Numbered from the stretch's first letter, positions 1 to 10,800 are shown. The stretch is 64,000 bases of DNA from an uncultured Dialister sp. (GCA_900543165.1 UQQQ01000001.1:1-64000), one strand, 5' to 3'. The notes: generated from the sequence alone by a model not told the origin. Numbers and translations are program-made.

Positions 1-2
1 AG

Positions 3-164
3 ATATGTCCCTGCTTCATGCTTATATGGTACTATGTTTTAGAAGAAAAAGCAAGCGGGAAAATATTAGCAACGCAAGATGTAGTTCGTTTTATGAATTG
101 GAAGAATGACATGCATACCATCCTTACGGTAAATACAGAGGCTAAGATGGTGTATGTTTTCTAG
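3..164 (+). CDS. C-terminal end of an unidentified protein (5' truncated by window)
   Basis: One frame stays open from the window edge to TAG at 162-164 and gives 53 residues ending in ILTVNTEAKMVYVF, a plausible protein end. The family cannot be named from this stub. The stop codon lies inside the first unit of a 7-nt tandem array that follows immediately. Another frame is open for about 35 codons but looks less protein-like. Confidence 0.45.
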   Translation: MCPCFMLIWYYVLEEKASGKILATQDVVRFMNWKNDMHTILTVNTEAKMVYVF

Positions 165-236
165 TGACTAGGGACTAGTGACTGGTGACTGGCGCCTTAA
201 AGTAGCTGGGGATGAGTGGCTAGGGATTAGGGGCTG
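161..236. repeat. Heptanucleotide tandem array (type A)
   Basis: Units of the form CTAGTGA, CTAGGGA and CTGGTGA follow each other with exact 7-nt spacing from 161 to about 194. A second, looser block (TAGCTGG, GATTAGG) runs to 236. The array starts on the stop codon of the upstream gene. The rest of 237-332 shows no clear gene; an AT-rich stretch near 275-300 may carry the promoter of the helicase gene. Confidence 0.8.
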
Positions 237-332
237 GAATCGGATGATCCGCTTTCCATCTACGGTCAGAGATATTTGTGATACTATATACATAAAGTTC
301 TTACATATCCATTAGCTTCTTAGGGAAAGGCG

Positions 333-3300
333 ATGACCCCTGTGACTGAAATTGAAAACTTAAAAGATGGCGTGTACGAGAAAGTCATGTCGCGGCGCTT
401 TGCTGAAGTGCTGAAAGAGGCACTGGCCGAGGATCAGGTGCGTGCAGAAGAGGAAGATGTGGATGCTGAGGAAGCCGTGGGCTATCTCTCTTCGTATTTG
501 CAGCGGGTGATACGACTCTGTCTGAAGGACATCGCGGACAGGGATGAGGAGAACAGCGTCGACCACCAGCTGGCACTCACGAATGAACACATTGCCTCCC
601 TTGCAAAGAAGACAGAAGAGCTTGGAGGCGGACAGGAGGTGGCGAATGCACCATTTCTGCTGAGATCCTTAGAGCATAAGAAAAATACACTCCTGCCTCG
701 CCAGTGGGAGCGGCCGGCGACATCACTCACCAGATCATTCCTTTTCACCAATTCTAAGAAGGATGTCTCGATGGTACACGAGCTCACAAAGGAGATCGCA
801 TCCTCTGACCGCATTGATTTTCTGATCTCCTTCATCCGTTTCTCCGGCCTTCAGCTGCTTCTCCCTGCACTGCGCCTTTTCACAGCCCGCGGCGGACACC
901 TGCGCATCGTGACGACGACATACATGGGAGCGACGGATCCGAAGGCGATCGAGGTGCTTGCGTCTCTGCCCCATACAGAAGTACGCATTTCTTATGATGT
1001 GAAAGAAACCAGACTGCACGCCAAATCATACATGTTCTATCGGGAAAGCGGCTACTCGACGGCCTACATCGGCTCATCGAATCTTTCCCACGCTGCCATC
1101 GCAGAAGGTATGGAGTGGAACATGAAAGTGACGGCACAGGATCAGCCGCACATCATTGACAAAATGCGCGCGACCTTCGAGACATATTGGCACTCCGAAG
1201 ATTTCACCCCCTACGAGCCGAAGAAAGATGAGGAAAAACTTCGCACTGCGATAGATAGAGAACGCGGGCGGAGCAGCGAGAAAAATGCCCACACCTATGC
1301 CTTTGACATCCAGCCGTATCCCTACCAGCAGGCCATACTGGATGCGCTCGACACAGAGCGGCACGGCAAAGATCGCTGGTACAATCTGGTCGTCGCCGCC
1401 ACCGGCACCGGAAAGACAGCGATTTCCGCCTTCGACTATCGCCGATTTGCCGCCTCGCGAAAAGAAGGGACGCGCCTCCTCTTCATCGCCCATAGAGAAG
1501 AAATCCTCAAACAAAGCCTCTCCTGCTTCCGGCAGGTCATGAAAGATCCGGACTTCGGTGCGCTTGCCGTCGGTGGATATCGGGCAAGTCACGTGGAACA
1601 CCTCTTCATGTCCATTCAAACGCTGAACAGTCAGCGCTTCTTTGAAAAAATGGATCCCCACTACTACGACATGATCATCGTCGATGAATTCCATCACGCC
1701 GCAGCGAAATCCTACCAACATCTTCTCACACACTTTCACCCGAAGATTTTCCTCGGTCTCACCGCTACCCCAGAGCGTATGGATGGGGGAGACATCCTCT
1801 CCTACTTCGGCGGACACATCGCCGCAGAAATACGCCTGCCCGATGCCATCGAGCGACGTCTTCTCTGCCCTTTCCACTACTTCGGGATCACGGACCCCGT
1901 GAGCCTTGCGAAAATCAAATGGACGGGCGGCGAATACGACGTGCGTGAACTCGAACGTCTCTACACCGCAGAAGCAGCACTAGCCAGCCAGCGCGCCCGC
2001 GCTATCGGAGACGCCCTTCTTCGCTACACCGCAGACATTCGCGACGTGAAAGCACTCGGCTTCTGCGTCTCGAAAAAACACGCGCATTTCATGGCAGACT
2101 ACTTCAATCAGCACGGCATACCTGCCCTCGCACTCGATGCAGATACACCGGCAGCAGAAAGAAATGCAGCGCGGGTACGCCTCGCAGAAGGGGAGCTTCG
2201 CATCCTCTTCGTCGTAGACCTCTTCAATGAAGGCGTCGACATCCCGTCGGTGAATACCGTACTCTTCCTAAGACCGACGAACAGTATGACCATCTTCCTC
2301 CAGCAGCTCGGGCGCGGCCTGCGCCTCTCCCAAGGGAAAGACTGCCTCACCGTCCTCGACTTCGTCGCACAGGCAAGCCGCAAGTACGACTTTTCCCGCC
2401 GCTTCGCATCGCTCCTTGGCAAGCATCACGTCATCATCAAGAAAGAGATCCAAGAAGGATTTCCTCACGTACCGAAAGGCTGCGCCATCCAACTCGAAGA
2501 GCAGGCACAAAAATGGGTACTCGAAAACATTGCCAGCCGCCTTCGGAAAAATGAATACTATATCGAAATGGTGAAAGAACTCTACGCCGCCACCGGCAGC
2601 CGGCCGACCCTCTCCGATTTCTTCCGCGCGACCCAAGTAGAGCCCGCCGTCTTCTACAATGGCACGCGCACCTATACGCGCCTCCTCATGGACGCCGATA
2701 TCCTCCCCGCGCTCCCTGTGACCGACCTAGAAGAAGCCCTCCGCAAATCCATGAGCCGCATCCTCTCCATAGACTCCCCGCAATGGATTTCCTTCCTTGG
2801 GCGCGCTTATGAAGAAATCCCGAAAAGCCTCACCCCCATCGAAAAGAAATACCTGCGCATGTGGGCGATCACCCTCTTTCCCGATGGACAGAAAGACAGC
2901 CCGAAAGACCCCGCCCTCGCCATCACCCGTTTTGCGAAAGAAACAGCCCTCAAAGAGGAAATCATCGAACTGCTCGACTTCCTCTATGACCGCATCGATA
3001 TCATTCCCCAAAAGGCAGAGCTCCCCTATCCCTGCGCCCTCGAAGTCTACGATAGCTACACGCGCGACCAGCTTTTCGCAGCCCTCGGCTTTGCCAAGCC
3101 CGCCAGCATTCGCGAAGGCGTGAAATACCTCGACCATACGAACAGTGACACCGTCACATGGCCGACAGACGTATTCCTCGTGACACTCAATAAATCGCAG
3201 AAAGAATTCTCCGATACCACTCTCTACGAAGACTACTCCATCGACCGCCACCTCTTCCACTGGCAGAGCCAGTCCACCACCACGCCCGAGTCCAAGACAG

Positions 3301-3521
3301 GACAGCGCTATCTTTCCCAAAGAGAAACCGGCGGCATCGTCCTCCTCTTCGTCCGAAGCGCTAAGCAGGACGCCTGCCGCAATGCCATGGCCTACACCTT
3401 CCTCGGCACCGCAAAGATCGTCTCCCACGAAGGCTCCCAGCCCATCAGCATCATCTATCGCCTCGATCATCCCATTCCCGCGAAATATATCACAAAGACC
3501 GATAGCAGCGGCGTGCTGTAA
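333..3521 (+). CDS. PLD-nuclease / DEAD-box superfamily 2 helicase with DUF3427-type C-terminus
   Basis: A 1062-residue cytoplasmic protein with three parts. An N-terminal alpha-helical stretch and a phospholipase-D-like nuclease domain occupy about residues 1-300; the HKD motif is visible as HAK at 229-231 followed by GSSN at 247-250. An SF2 helicase core follows: Walker A ATGTGKT at about 356-362, DEFH at 451-454, TATP at 477-480, and motif VI QQLGRGLRLS near 660. The last ~350 residues match the region usually named DUF3427. This is the COG3886 plus COG1061 architecture, found sporadically in bacteria and often near defence or mobile genes. A role in nucleic-acid restriction or repair is inference. 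The start ATG has an AGGGAAAGG ribosome site at 322-330. It stands alone, with no methylase or second subunit nearby. Codon use is strongly C-ending, unlike some neighbours. Confidence 0.85.
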   Translation: MTPVTEIENLKDGVYEKVMSRRFAEVLKEALAEDQVRAEEEDVDAEEAVGYLSSYLQRVIRLCLKDIADRDEENSVDHQLALTNEHIASLAKKTEELGGGQEVANAPFLLRSLEHKKNTLLPRQWERPATSLTRSFLFTNSKKDVSMVHELTKEIASSDRIDFLISFIRFSGLQLLLPALRLFTARGGHLRIVTTTYMGATDPKAIEVLASLPHTEVRISYDVKETRLHAKSYMFYRESGYSTAYIGSSNLSHAAIAEGMEWNMKVTAQDQPHIIDKMRATFETYWHSEDFTPYEPKKDEEKLRTAIDRERGRSSEKNAHTYAFDIQPYPYQQAILDALDTERHGKDRWYNLVVAATGTGKTAISAFDYRRFAASRKEGTRLLFIAHREEILKQSLSCFRQVMKDPDFGALAVGGYRASHVEHLFMSIQTLNSQRFFEKMDPHYYDMIIVDEFHHAAAKSYQHLLTHFHPKIFLGLTATPERMDGGDILSYFGGHIAAEIRLPDAIERRLLCPFHYFGITDPVSLAKIKWTGGEYDVRELERLYTAEAALASQRARAIGDALLRYTADIRDVKALGFCVSKKHAHFMADYFNQHGIPALALDADTPAAERNAARVRLAEGELRILFVVDLFNEGVDIPSVNTVLFLRPTNSMTIFLQQLGRGLRLSQGKDCLTVLDFVAQASRKYDFSRRFASLLGKHHVIIKKEIQEGFPHVPKGCAIQLEEQAQKWVLENIASRLRKNEYYIEMVKELYAATGSRPTLSDFFRATQVEPAVFYNGTRTYTRLLMDADILPALPVTDLEEALRKSMSRILSIDSPQWISFLGRAYEEIPKSLTPIEKKYLRMWAITLFPDGQKDSPKDPALAITRFAKETALKEEIIELLDFLYDRIDIIPQKAELPYPCALEVYDSYTRDQLFAALGFAKPASIREGVKYLDHTNSDTVTWPTDVFLVTLNKSQKEFSDTTLYEDYSIDRHLFHWQSQSTTTPESKTGQRYLSQRETGGIVLLFVRSAKQDACRNAMAYTFLGTAKIVSHEGSQPISIIYRLDHPIPAKYITKTDSSGVL

Positions 3522-3698
3522 GAAAAAAGTCTATGAACTTATTTTCTTAAAAACAGAAATAACATGTTGGTTGAGAGGCCATATTGCATGAATCTCTACA
3601 TGGATTGTTATGTGAGGATTCGTGCGCGTTGCAATGTATTAAATAGTTAGCGTGATTTCTAAAAATATGGTTAAAGTGCTTTTTCAGAATCAATAGTT

Positions 3699-3911
3699 TT
3701 GCGAAAAAGAGCCATTTCGAAAGGGCTGGAAATCGACGAGCGTTTTCGGAATTTCAATGGGATGAAGTTTCAGTACGAGCTCTTGCGTTATCTGATGACG
3801 GATGGGGAGCAGGGGCTTTCTGGAAATGTAGCAAAGACGATCGCGGAAATGGCAGAGATCTATCGGAGTGAGCCGGAAAAGTTTGAGAACATATTGCATC
3901 GTATAGGCTAA
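3699..3911 (+). pseudogene. Short ORF, probable 3' remnant of a gene
   Basis: An open frame of about 70 codons (from TTG; first ATG at 3759) ends at TAA 3909-3911. The peptide is charged and helical (FNGMKFQYELLRYLMTDGE..) and looks like the C-terminal end of a normal soluble protein rather than random sequence. The frame is open upstream only to 3675 and no ribosome site precedes the TTG. A weak terminator-like hairpin sits immediately after the stop, as expected for the end of a real gene. No family recognised. A small intact gene is the alternative. Confidence 0.35.
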
Positions 3912-3912
3912 G

Positions 3913-3946
3913 ATCCCTCGATGCCTTGGGTATAGAGGGATTTATT
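3913..3946 (+). terminator. Weak hairpin after the 3911 stop
   Basis: ATCCCTC (3913-3919) pairs with GAGGGAT (3935-3941) across a 15-nt loop and is followed by TTATTT. This is a low-stability, terminator-like structure. The rest of 3947-4081 holds only the dapL leader, with an AT-rich TAAAATATAAC near 4028 as the likely -10 region. Confidence 0.35.
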
Positions 3947-4081
3947 TCGCCGGCGTCACTCAGTCTCTTTTTGGCGGCCTTTCGGAAGCGGCAGTCATTT
4001 TCATTTCCCTTTCCTTCCCCTGTATGGTAAAATATAACAGTCATACTGACATGAATAATAAAGAATAGAGAGGCGAAATTT

Positions 4082-5317
4082 ATGGCTCATTGCAATGAAA
4101 ATTATCTGAATCTTCAGGGTGCATACCTGTTTGCGGAAGTCCGCAAGAAGCAGGAGGCGTACAAAGCCGCGCATCCGGATGCGAATATCATTTCCCTTGG
4201 TATCGGTGATGTGACGCAGCCGCTGGCTCCGGTCGTGATCGAAGCGATGAAGAAGGCTGTCGAGGAAATGGGACATGTGGAGACGTTCCGCGGCTATGGT
4301 CCGGAGCAGGGCTATCTCTTCCTGCGTGAAGCGATCGCGAAGCATGATTTCCAGGATCGCGGATGCGATATTTCCCCAGACGAGATCTTTGTCAGCGACG
4401 GCGCAAAGTGCGATGTCGGCAATATGCAGGAGATCTTTGCGGAATCGGATATCGTCGCGATCACTGACCCGGTGTACCCGGTCTATGTGGACAGCAATGT
4501 CATGGCGGGCAGAAGCGGAAAATTCGTGCGCGGGGCGTATGAACGCTTCGAATATCTGCCGTGCTATGAGGAGTGCGGTTTCAAGGCAAATCTGCCGTCT
4601 CATGATCCGATGATCATTTATCTGTGCTCGCCGAATAACCCGACCGGTTCTGCGCTGACGAAGAAGGATCTGACGGTATGGGTACGCTATGCACAGCAGA
4701 CGGGCTCTGTCATTTTCTTCGATGCTGCGTATGAAGCATTCATCACGGAAGATGACGTGCCGCACAGCATTTATGAGATCGAAGGGGCGAAGGAAGTCGC
4801 TATCGAGTTCCGTTCGTACTCGAAGACGGCTGGCTTCACCGGCGTCCGCTGCGGTTACTGCGTCGTTCCGAAGGAGCTGATGCTGGAAACGAAGAAGGGT
4901 GAGAAGATCTCGGCAAACCAGCTGTGGGATCGCCGTCAGTGCACGAAGTTCAATGGCTGCTCTTATATCGTGCAGCGCGGCGCAGAAGCGATCTATACGG
5001 AAGAAGGCCAGAAGCAGATCCAGGAAACGCTGGATATCTATAGAAAGAATGCTGAGGTCATCTTGGCTGGCGCGAAGGAAGCGGGTCTTCCTGCCTGCGG
5101 CGGCGTGAACAGCCCCTATGTATGGCTGACGGTGCCGGAAGGCATGACGAGCTGGGATTTCTTCGATTTCCTGCTGAATGAGGCGGAAATCATCTGCACG
5201 CCGGGCTCTGGCTTCGGTCCGTGCGGGGAAGGCTATGTCCGTCTGACTTCTTTCAATACGCCGGAGCTGACGAAGGAAGCGGTAGAACGCATGAAGAAGG
5301 CACTGGCTGCCAGATAA
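4082..5317 (+). CDS. dapL: LL-diaminopimelate aminotransferase
   Basis: This PLP enzyme converts tetrahydrodipicolinate directly to LL-diaminopimelate, using glutamate as amino donor, for lysine and peptidoglycan synthesis. The 411-residue length is typical of DapL. The N-terminus NENYLNLQGAYLF is a family hallmark. SPNNPTGS (183-190) and FRSYSKTAGFTG, with the Schiff-base lysine at 248, are present. The ATG follows GAGGCG at good spacing. It is monocistronic: 560 bp of mostly non-coding DNA lie upstream and a repeat block lies downstream. It fits with lysC elsewhere in the window as part of the aspartate/lysine pathway. Identification is firm. Confidence 0.95.
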   Translation: MAHCNENYLNLQGAYLFAEVRKKQEAYKAAHPDANIISLGIGDVTQPLAPVVIEAMKKAVEEMGHVETFRGYGPEQGYLFLREAIAKHDFQDRGCDISPDEIFVSDGAKCDVGNMQEIFAESDIVAITDPVYPVYVDSNVMAGRSGKFVRGAYERFEYLPCYEECGFKANLPSHDPMIIYLCSPNNPTGSALTKKDLTVWVRYAQQTGSVIFFDAAYEAFITEDDVPHSIYEIEGAKEVAIEFRSYSKTAGFTGVRCGYCVVPKELMLETKKGEKISANQLWDRRQCTKFNGCSYIVQRGAEAIYTEEGQKQIQETLDIYRKNAEVILAGAKEAGLPACGGVNSPYVWLTVPEGMTSWDFFDFLLNEAEIICTPGSGFGPCGEGYVRLTSFNTPELTKEAVERMKKALAAR

Positions 5318-5335
5318 ATTGAAGGGGGAGGCGGC

Positions 5336-5450
5336 TCACCGCAGATATAGAGACAAAGAGACTATAAGTCGGAGAGACGGTAAGACTGCTGTCTGAAGAC
5401 TGATCACCAGTCCCTAGTCACTAGTCTACCAGTCACTTCCCATCCCTGAA
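5336..5450. repeat. Repeat mosaic: AGAC-type and GTCAC-type heptamers
   Basis: The dapL-ychF gap holds a short GGGGGAGGCGGCTCACCGC piece, then AGAGACTATA-type units (5348-5398), then type A heptamers in the opposite sense (CACCAGT, CCCTAGT, CACTAGT) at 5404-5440. It ends just before the ychF ribosome site AAGGAG (5461-5466). Confidence 0.7.
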
Positions 5451-5471
5451 CCTGTTTTACAAGGAGTATCC

Positions 5472-6578
5472 ATGAGTACGAATCTGCAGATCGGCATTGT
5501 CGGCCTTCCGAATGTAGGGAAGAGCACGCTGTTCAATGCCATCACAAAAGCCGGAGCAGAAGCGGCGAATTTTCCTTTCTGCACCATCGAGCCGAATGTG
5601 GGCGTCGTAGAGGTCCCGGATCATCGCATCTATGATCTGGCTAAGATGTTCCAGCCGAAGAAGACGACGCCGGCTTTCACTCGTTTCGTCGATATCGCCG
5701 GCCTCGTAGCAGGCGCGTCCAAGGGGGAGGGTCTGGGAAATCAGTTCCTCTCGCATATCCGTGAGACGGATGCCATCGCGCATGTCGTCCGCTGCTTCGA
5801 GGATGGAAATATCACGCACGTAGAAGGTTCTATCGATCCTGTCCGTGATATGGATATCATCAATACGGAGCTGTGTCTGGCGGATCTGGAGAGTGTCGAC
5901 AAGAAGAAGGTCAAGACGGCGAAGCTCGCGCAGGCAGGGATCAAGCAGGCGAAGCTCGATCTGCCGGTGCTTGAAAAGGTATTCGATGCGCTGCAGGAAG
6001 GGACGCCGGCAAGGGCCCTTGCTCTCTCGGAAGAGGATCTGGAAGTCTTGAAGGAGCTGAATCTCATCACGCTGAAGCCTGTCCTTTATGTGCTGAATGT
6101 CGCGGAAGATGACATCGCAGCTCCGGAAGCGAATCCTTATGTCCAGAAGGCAGCGGCGCAGGCAGAAAAGGAAGGCGCAAAGTGGGTGCCGATCTCTGCG
6201 GAAATCGAGCAGGAGGTCTCTGAGCTGGATGCTGAAGAGGCGAAGGCTTTCTTGGCCGATCTGGGCGAAGAGGAGCCTGGCTTGAATCGTCTGATCCGCA
6301 GCGCGTACTCTATGCTGGGACTCATCAATTTCTTCACCGTCGGACCGGATGAATGCCGTTCTTGGACGGTCCGCGAAGGGACGAAAGCACCGAAGGCCGC
6401 TGGCAAGATCCACAGCGATATCGAGAGAGGTTTCATCCGTGCGGAGATCGTCTCCTACAAAGACCTCATGGACTGCGGCTCCTATGCTACGGTTCGTGAA
6501 AAAGGCCTTCTTCGCGTCGAAGGGAAGGACTATATCATCCAGGATGGGGATATCGCCTACTTCCGCTTCAATGTGTAG
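5472..6578 (+). CDS. ychF: Redox-regulated ATPase YchF/OLA1
   Basis: An Obg-family P-loop protein that prefers ATP over GTP and associates with ribosomes. The 368-residue length is standard. G1 is GLPNVGKS at 11-18, followed by the switch region [11 protein letters not shown] and G3 [20 protein letters not shown]. The position of the canonical NKxD is occupied by NVAED, as expected for YchF. A C-terminal TGS domain ([21 protein letters not shown]) ends the protein. A strong terminator follows 15 nt after the stop, so it is a single-gene unit. Confidence 0.96.
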   Translation: MSTNLQIGIVGLPNVGKSTLFNAITKAGAEAANFPFCTIEPNVGVVEVPDHRIYDLAKMFQPKKTTPAFTRFVDIAGLVAGASKGEGLGNQFLSHIRETDAIAHVVRCFEDGNITHVEGSIDPVRDMDIINTELCLADLESVDKKKVKTAKLAQAGIKQAKLDLPVLEKVFDALQEGTPARALALSEEDLEVLKELNLITLKPVLYVLNVAEDDIAAPEANPYVQKAAAQAEKEGAKWVPISAEIEQEVSELDAEEAKAFLADLGEEEPGLNRLIRSAYSMLGLINFFTVGPDECRSWTVREGTKAPKAAGKIHSDIERGFIRAEIVSYKDLMDCGSYATVREKGLLRVEGKDYIIQDGDIAYFRFNV

Positions 6579-6593
6579 TTTTTGAAATCAGAA

Positions 6594-6623
6594 AGCGCAG
6601 CCCGCAGGGGCTGCGCTTTTTTT
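6594..6623 (+). terminator. Intrinsic terminator of ychF
   Basis: A perfect 10-bp stem, AGCGCAGCCC with GGGCTGCGCT, closes a GCAG loop and runs into seven T residues. Confidence 0.92.
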
Positions 6624-6639
6624 GTATCCTCTTTGAGGG

Positions 6640-7190
6640 ACACTGTATTCTTGTATCGCCAGCCCTCCACATCGCCTTTTTGAGACGCTTTTCTCTCTTA
6701 TTTTCATACCGCCAGTACCCTATCCGTCTCGCTTCGCTCGCCACCTTCCCCATGCGGGGAAGGCTTTTTGTGCGGGGAAAGCGGTATTCTCGTATTTGGG
6801 GTTTTACTGATTTTTTTGCAGATTGCGTTTTTGCATGCCGGTAGAGTAGCCCCTTGAAGAAGGGGCGCGCCGAAGGTGGAGGATAGATCTGCCCCGCAGG
6901 GGCAGCCTTCTACGAGAAGGGATGAAAGCCAATGTGAGATAGCCCGCTTTCCCGTATTGTCATCGAAAGCGGAGCCGAGGGATCTTAACGAGATAGCGGC
7001 ATCCTGCATTGATGAGGAAACGCAAAATTTTTTTGCCTCATCGTCATCTCACAGCCTTCGCTTTACCGGTGTGCAGGGAAGATTTCTCGTTTCGCTCGAA
7101 ATGACGATACGGGGGAATGATGGGATGCGGAGGAGCGGTATTCTCATTTCCCTGCTCCCGCGGGCTAGCTGCAAACTGCTTTCCTTTATT
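6640..7190. repeat. Non-coding repeat mosaic between ychF and the macA-like gene
   Basis: About 550 bp without a convincing gene. It contains CCTTCCCCATGCGGGGAAGG-type hairpin pieces (6744-6770, and a related GCCCCTTGAAGAAGGGGC at 6850), a CCCCGCAGGGG piece (6890), a copy of the TTTCGAGCGAAGCGAGAAAT module in degenerate form (7070-7110), and phrases shared with the 46100-46400 region (GATACGGGGGAATGATGGGA). Frames open here on both strands are simple consequences of the repeats. Confidence 0.6.
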
Positions 7191-7191
7191 T

Positions 7192-7220
7192 TTACGCGCT
7201 TTTCTTTCCTGTGATATAAT
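7192..7220 (+). promoter_or_regulatory. Candidate promoter of the MacAB-type operon
   Basis: TTACGC at 7192-7197, a 17-nt spacer, then TGATATAAT, i.e. an extended -10 with TATAAT at 7215-7220. A small hairpin (GAATGCA 7249-7255 / TGCATTC 7266-7272) lies in the leader before the ribosome site. Confidence 0.5.
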
Positions 7221-7295
7221 GACATTATTAGGAGAGAATGCTTTTGCGGAATGCAGAGTTTTCTTTGCATTCATGAACCCATAAGGAGGAAATAT

Positions 7296-8396
7296 ATGAA
7301 GAAGAAATGGATAATCATTCTCCTCATTGTCATCGCAGTGGCAGTGGGCGGCGGTTATTTCTGGTATCAGAAGAGCCATGCTCCGCAGAAGGATAATTAC
7401 ACGATGGGTGCGGTATCGCGCGGCACTATCGGGCTTACCATCGATGCGACGGGGACGATCGAGCCGGTGAACAGTGTCGATCTTTCGGCGACGGCGTCCG
7501 GCACTTTGGAAAAGGTGTATGTGAAGCAGAATGAGAAGGTCACGAAGGGCGAGACGCTGGCGATGATCGAGTCGAAGGCGCTGACGTCCATGATGAAGCA
7601 GACGCAGAATACGCTCGCAAATAAGGAGTCTTACTATGAACGTCTGGCGGGGCTTTATGAAAAAGGCGTGATCCCGTACCAGGATATGGATAATGCGCGC
7701 TTGGACTATCTGAATGCACAGGCGGCGTATGACAAGGCGCAGGCGGATGTGAATGATACGGTCATCACTTCGCCGATGGATGGCGTGGTCATCGGAGAGC
7801 CGATGAAGGAAGGGGAGACGGTTTCTCAGGGGTTGTCTAGCCAGATGGTCATCGTGACTGTCGCGGATCTTTCTTCCATGCGCATCGAGCTTCTGGTCGA
7901 TGAGACAGATATCGGTGAGGTGGTCGTGGGCCAGGGGGTGGAATTCACGGTCGATGCGTACCCGAACCGCACGTTCCACGGCGTGGTGTCGGATATTTCC
8001 AAGAAGCAGTATTCGGCGAGCGGCAGTACGAGCAGTTCTTCGAGCTCGGTCGTGTACTATACCGTCTATGTAGATATCAATAAGGACGAGCTGGAAGGGC
8101 TCTATCCGTCCATGACGGCGAGAGCGGTCATCAAGGGCCGCGAGAGCGTGGATGCGCTGACGGTGCCTGTGACGGCGATCCGCAGCGACTCGGAAGGCTC
8201 CTATGTCTACGTGAAAGAGGGGGCGGATGTGAAGAAGACCTATGTGACGACGGGGATTTCCACCGAGAAGGAAATCGAGGTGGTGAGCGGTCTTTCCGAA
8301 GGGCAGGAGATCGTGGTCAGCGGGACTGTCTCGCAGGAGAAGACTTCGACTCCGACGAATAAAAACAATCGCCACGGCCCGGGAGGTCCGATGTGA
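7296..8396 (+). CDS. MacA-like periplasmic adaptor (membrane fusion protein)
   Basis: The HlyD/MacA-type adaptor links an inner-membrane ABC pump to an outer-membrane channel. It has 366 residues with an N-terminal hydrophobic anchor (KWIIILLIVIAVAVGGGYF). A lipoyl/barrel-sandwich half (GTIEPVNSVDLSATASGTLEKV), a helical hairpin (MKQTQNTLANKESYYERL..) and the second lipoyl half (VITSPMDGVVIG) follow, then beta-barrel domains. The ATG at 7296 has AAGGAGG at 7283-7289; a longer reading from 7251 lacks one. The gene overlaps the ATPase gene at TGATG, so the two are probably translationally coupled. The substrate (macrolide, peptide or siderophore) cannot be told; no TolC-like gene is in the window. 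Confidence 0.88.
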   Translation: MKKKWIIILLIVIAVAVGGGYFWYQKSHAPQKDNYTMGAVSRGTIGLTIDATGTIEPVNSVDLSATASGTLEKVYVKQNEKVTKGETLAMIESKALTSMMKQTQNTLANKESYYERLAGLYEKGVIPYQDMDNARLDYLNAQAAYDKAQADVNDTVITSPMDGVVIGEPMKEGETVSQGLSSQMVIVTVADLSSMRIELLVDETDIGEVVVGQGVEFTVDAYPNRTFHGVVSDISKKQYSASGSTSSSSSSVVYYTVYVDINKDELEGLYPSMTARAVIKGRESVDALTVPVTAIRSDSEGSYVYVKEGADVKKTYVTTGISTEKEIEVVSGLSEGQEIVVSGTVSQEKTSTPTNKNNRHGPGGPM

Positions 8397-9102
8397 TGGA
8401 GAAGAAAGAGAAATCGGATGAAGTCATCCGCCTGACGGATATCGGCAAGAGCTACTATATCGGGAAGCAGGAGGTGCCTGTCCTGACGAAGATCGATCTT
8501 TCGATTTCCAAGGGGGAGTTCGTCTCTATCATGGGGCCTTCGGGCGCCGGGAAATCGACGCTCATGAACATTCTGGGCTGTCTTGATCGTCCGACCCGCG
8601 GCTCTTATAAGCTCGATGGGGAAGAGGTCGCGATGCTCGGGGATAGTGCGCTGGCCTATACCAGAAATCGCAAGATCGGTTTCGTCTTCCAGAGTTTCAA
8701 TCTGCTGCCGAAGCTCTCGGCGCTGGATAATGTGATCCTTCCCATGATCTATGGGAATGTCTTCAAGAAGGAGAGAAGAGAGCGCGCTCTTCGCATGCTG
8801 GACTCCGTGGGGCTGGGTGATCGTGCGTATCATATGCCGGCGGAAATGTCGGGCGGGCAGCGTCAGCGCGTCGCCATCGCACGTGCGCTCATCAATGACC
8901 CTGCCATCATCATGGCGGATGAGCCGACGGGGAATCTGGACAGCAAGTCGACAAAGGAGGTCATGGAGATATTTTCTTCCTTATATAAAGAGGGGAAGAC
9001 CATCATCCTCGTCACGCATGAGAATGATGTCGCGGCTTACGCGACCCGCCACGTGATCCTTTCTGATGGACACATTAGTAAAGATATACGAGGGCCTTTA
9101 TC

Positions 9103-9106
<4 letters not shown>
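8396..9106 (+). CDS. MacB/LolD-type ABC transporter ATPase
   Basis: This is the cytoplasmic nucleotide-binding subunit for the adjacent permease. Walker A GPSGAGKST is at about 47-55, the Q-loop is FVFQSFNLLP, the signature MSGGQRQRVAIARAL is intact, Walker B is IIMADEPTGNLDS and the switch His is in LVTHE. The EPTGNLDS phrase is typical of the MacB/LolD/FtsE class. The stop of the adaptor and this ATG share one base (TGATG, 8394-8398), with GGAGGT at 8382-8387. A GTG three bases upstream is an alternative start. The 3' end overlaps the permease by ATGA. Confidence 0.93.
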
Positions 9107-10314
<1,208 letters not shown>

Positions 10315-10321
10315 GGCAAAT

Positions 10322-10353
10322 AAAAAAGACCTGACAAGAGTCAGGCCTTTTTA
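10322..10353 (+). terminator. Intrinsic terminator of the MacAB-type operon
   Basis: CCTGAC (10330-10335) pairs with GTCAGG (10340-10345) over a short AAGA loop. The stem continues with one mismatch into an A-run/T-run, and the T-run gives the terminator tail. Confidence 0.85.
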
Positions 10354-10357
10354 TTTT

Positions 10358-10800
10358 TGGGGTTCAGGGTTCAGGATTAGCCTCGGGGACATGCTGTCCC
10401 TTGATTGTGGATGAAAGCTTTGCTCGTATGAGGAATGAAGGTGGCGGCTTCGCCGCAAATATATATGGGGCGATGCCCTAAAGTGTTATGTAAGTTCCCA
10501 GTCACTAGTCCCCAGTCATTAGCTATTCATCCTTGCCTTCAAACTTAGCCCATGGGGCGTGCCGCTCTTTGATTACGTGCGAAAGAGGGGGAGCGGGTTT
10601 AACTGTTTCAAAAAGTCCAACGGGGGTGGTGCGGCGCATTTCGTCATCCTGAGCGGAGAAAAACGTCGTATGTTAGAAAATGGCTGATCTGAAAATATGG
10701 GAACTGAGACGAAGGATCTAAGCGCCGCGGAGGTTAGAAATGAGCGATTTTCTTGTATCGCCAACCTAATCCCTAGCTACTAATCCCTAGTCCCCAGTCC
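10358..10800. repeat. Repeat mosaic between convergent units
   Basis: The modules in order are: GGTTCAGG piece; TTGATTGTGGATGAAAGC (reverse of the CTTTCA..CAATCAAGG module); GGTGGCGGCTTCGCCGC followed by ATATATGGGGCGAT; type A heptamers (10497-10530); GGGGCGTGCCGCTCTTTGAT; GGTGCGGCGCATTTCGTCATCC; and a final type A array (10765-10803). The final array ends exactly on the stop codon of the - strand gene. No gene seen. Confidence 0.7.

Noticed and set aside
161..236. CRISPR array
   Set aside because: Units are 7 nt, contiguous and degenerate, without spacers of constant length; no cas genes in the window.
4001..4765. Long - strand open frame opposite dapL, and similar long antisense frames opposite most genes (e.g. 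11430-12140 +, 29118-30257 -, 37488-39479 -)
   Set aside because: They mirror well-identified genes, have no ribosome sites and show low-quality compositions; high G/C third positions create such frames.
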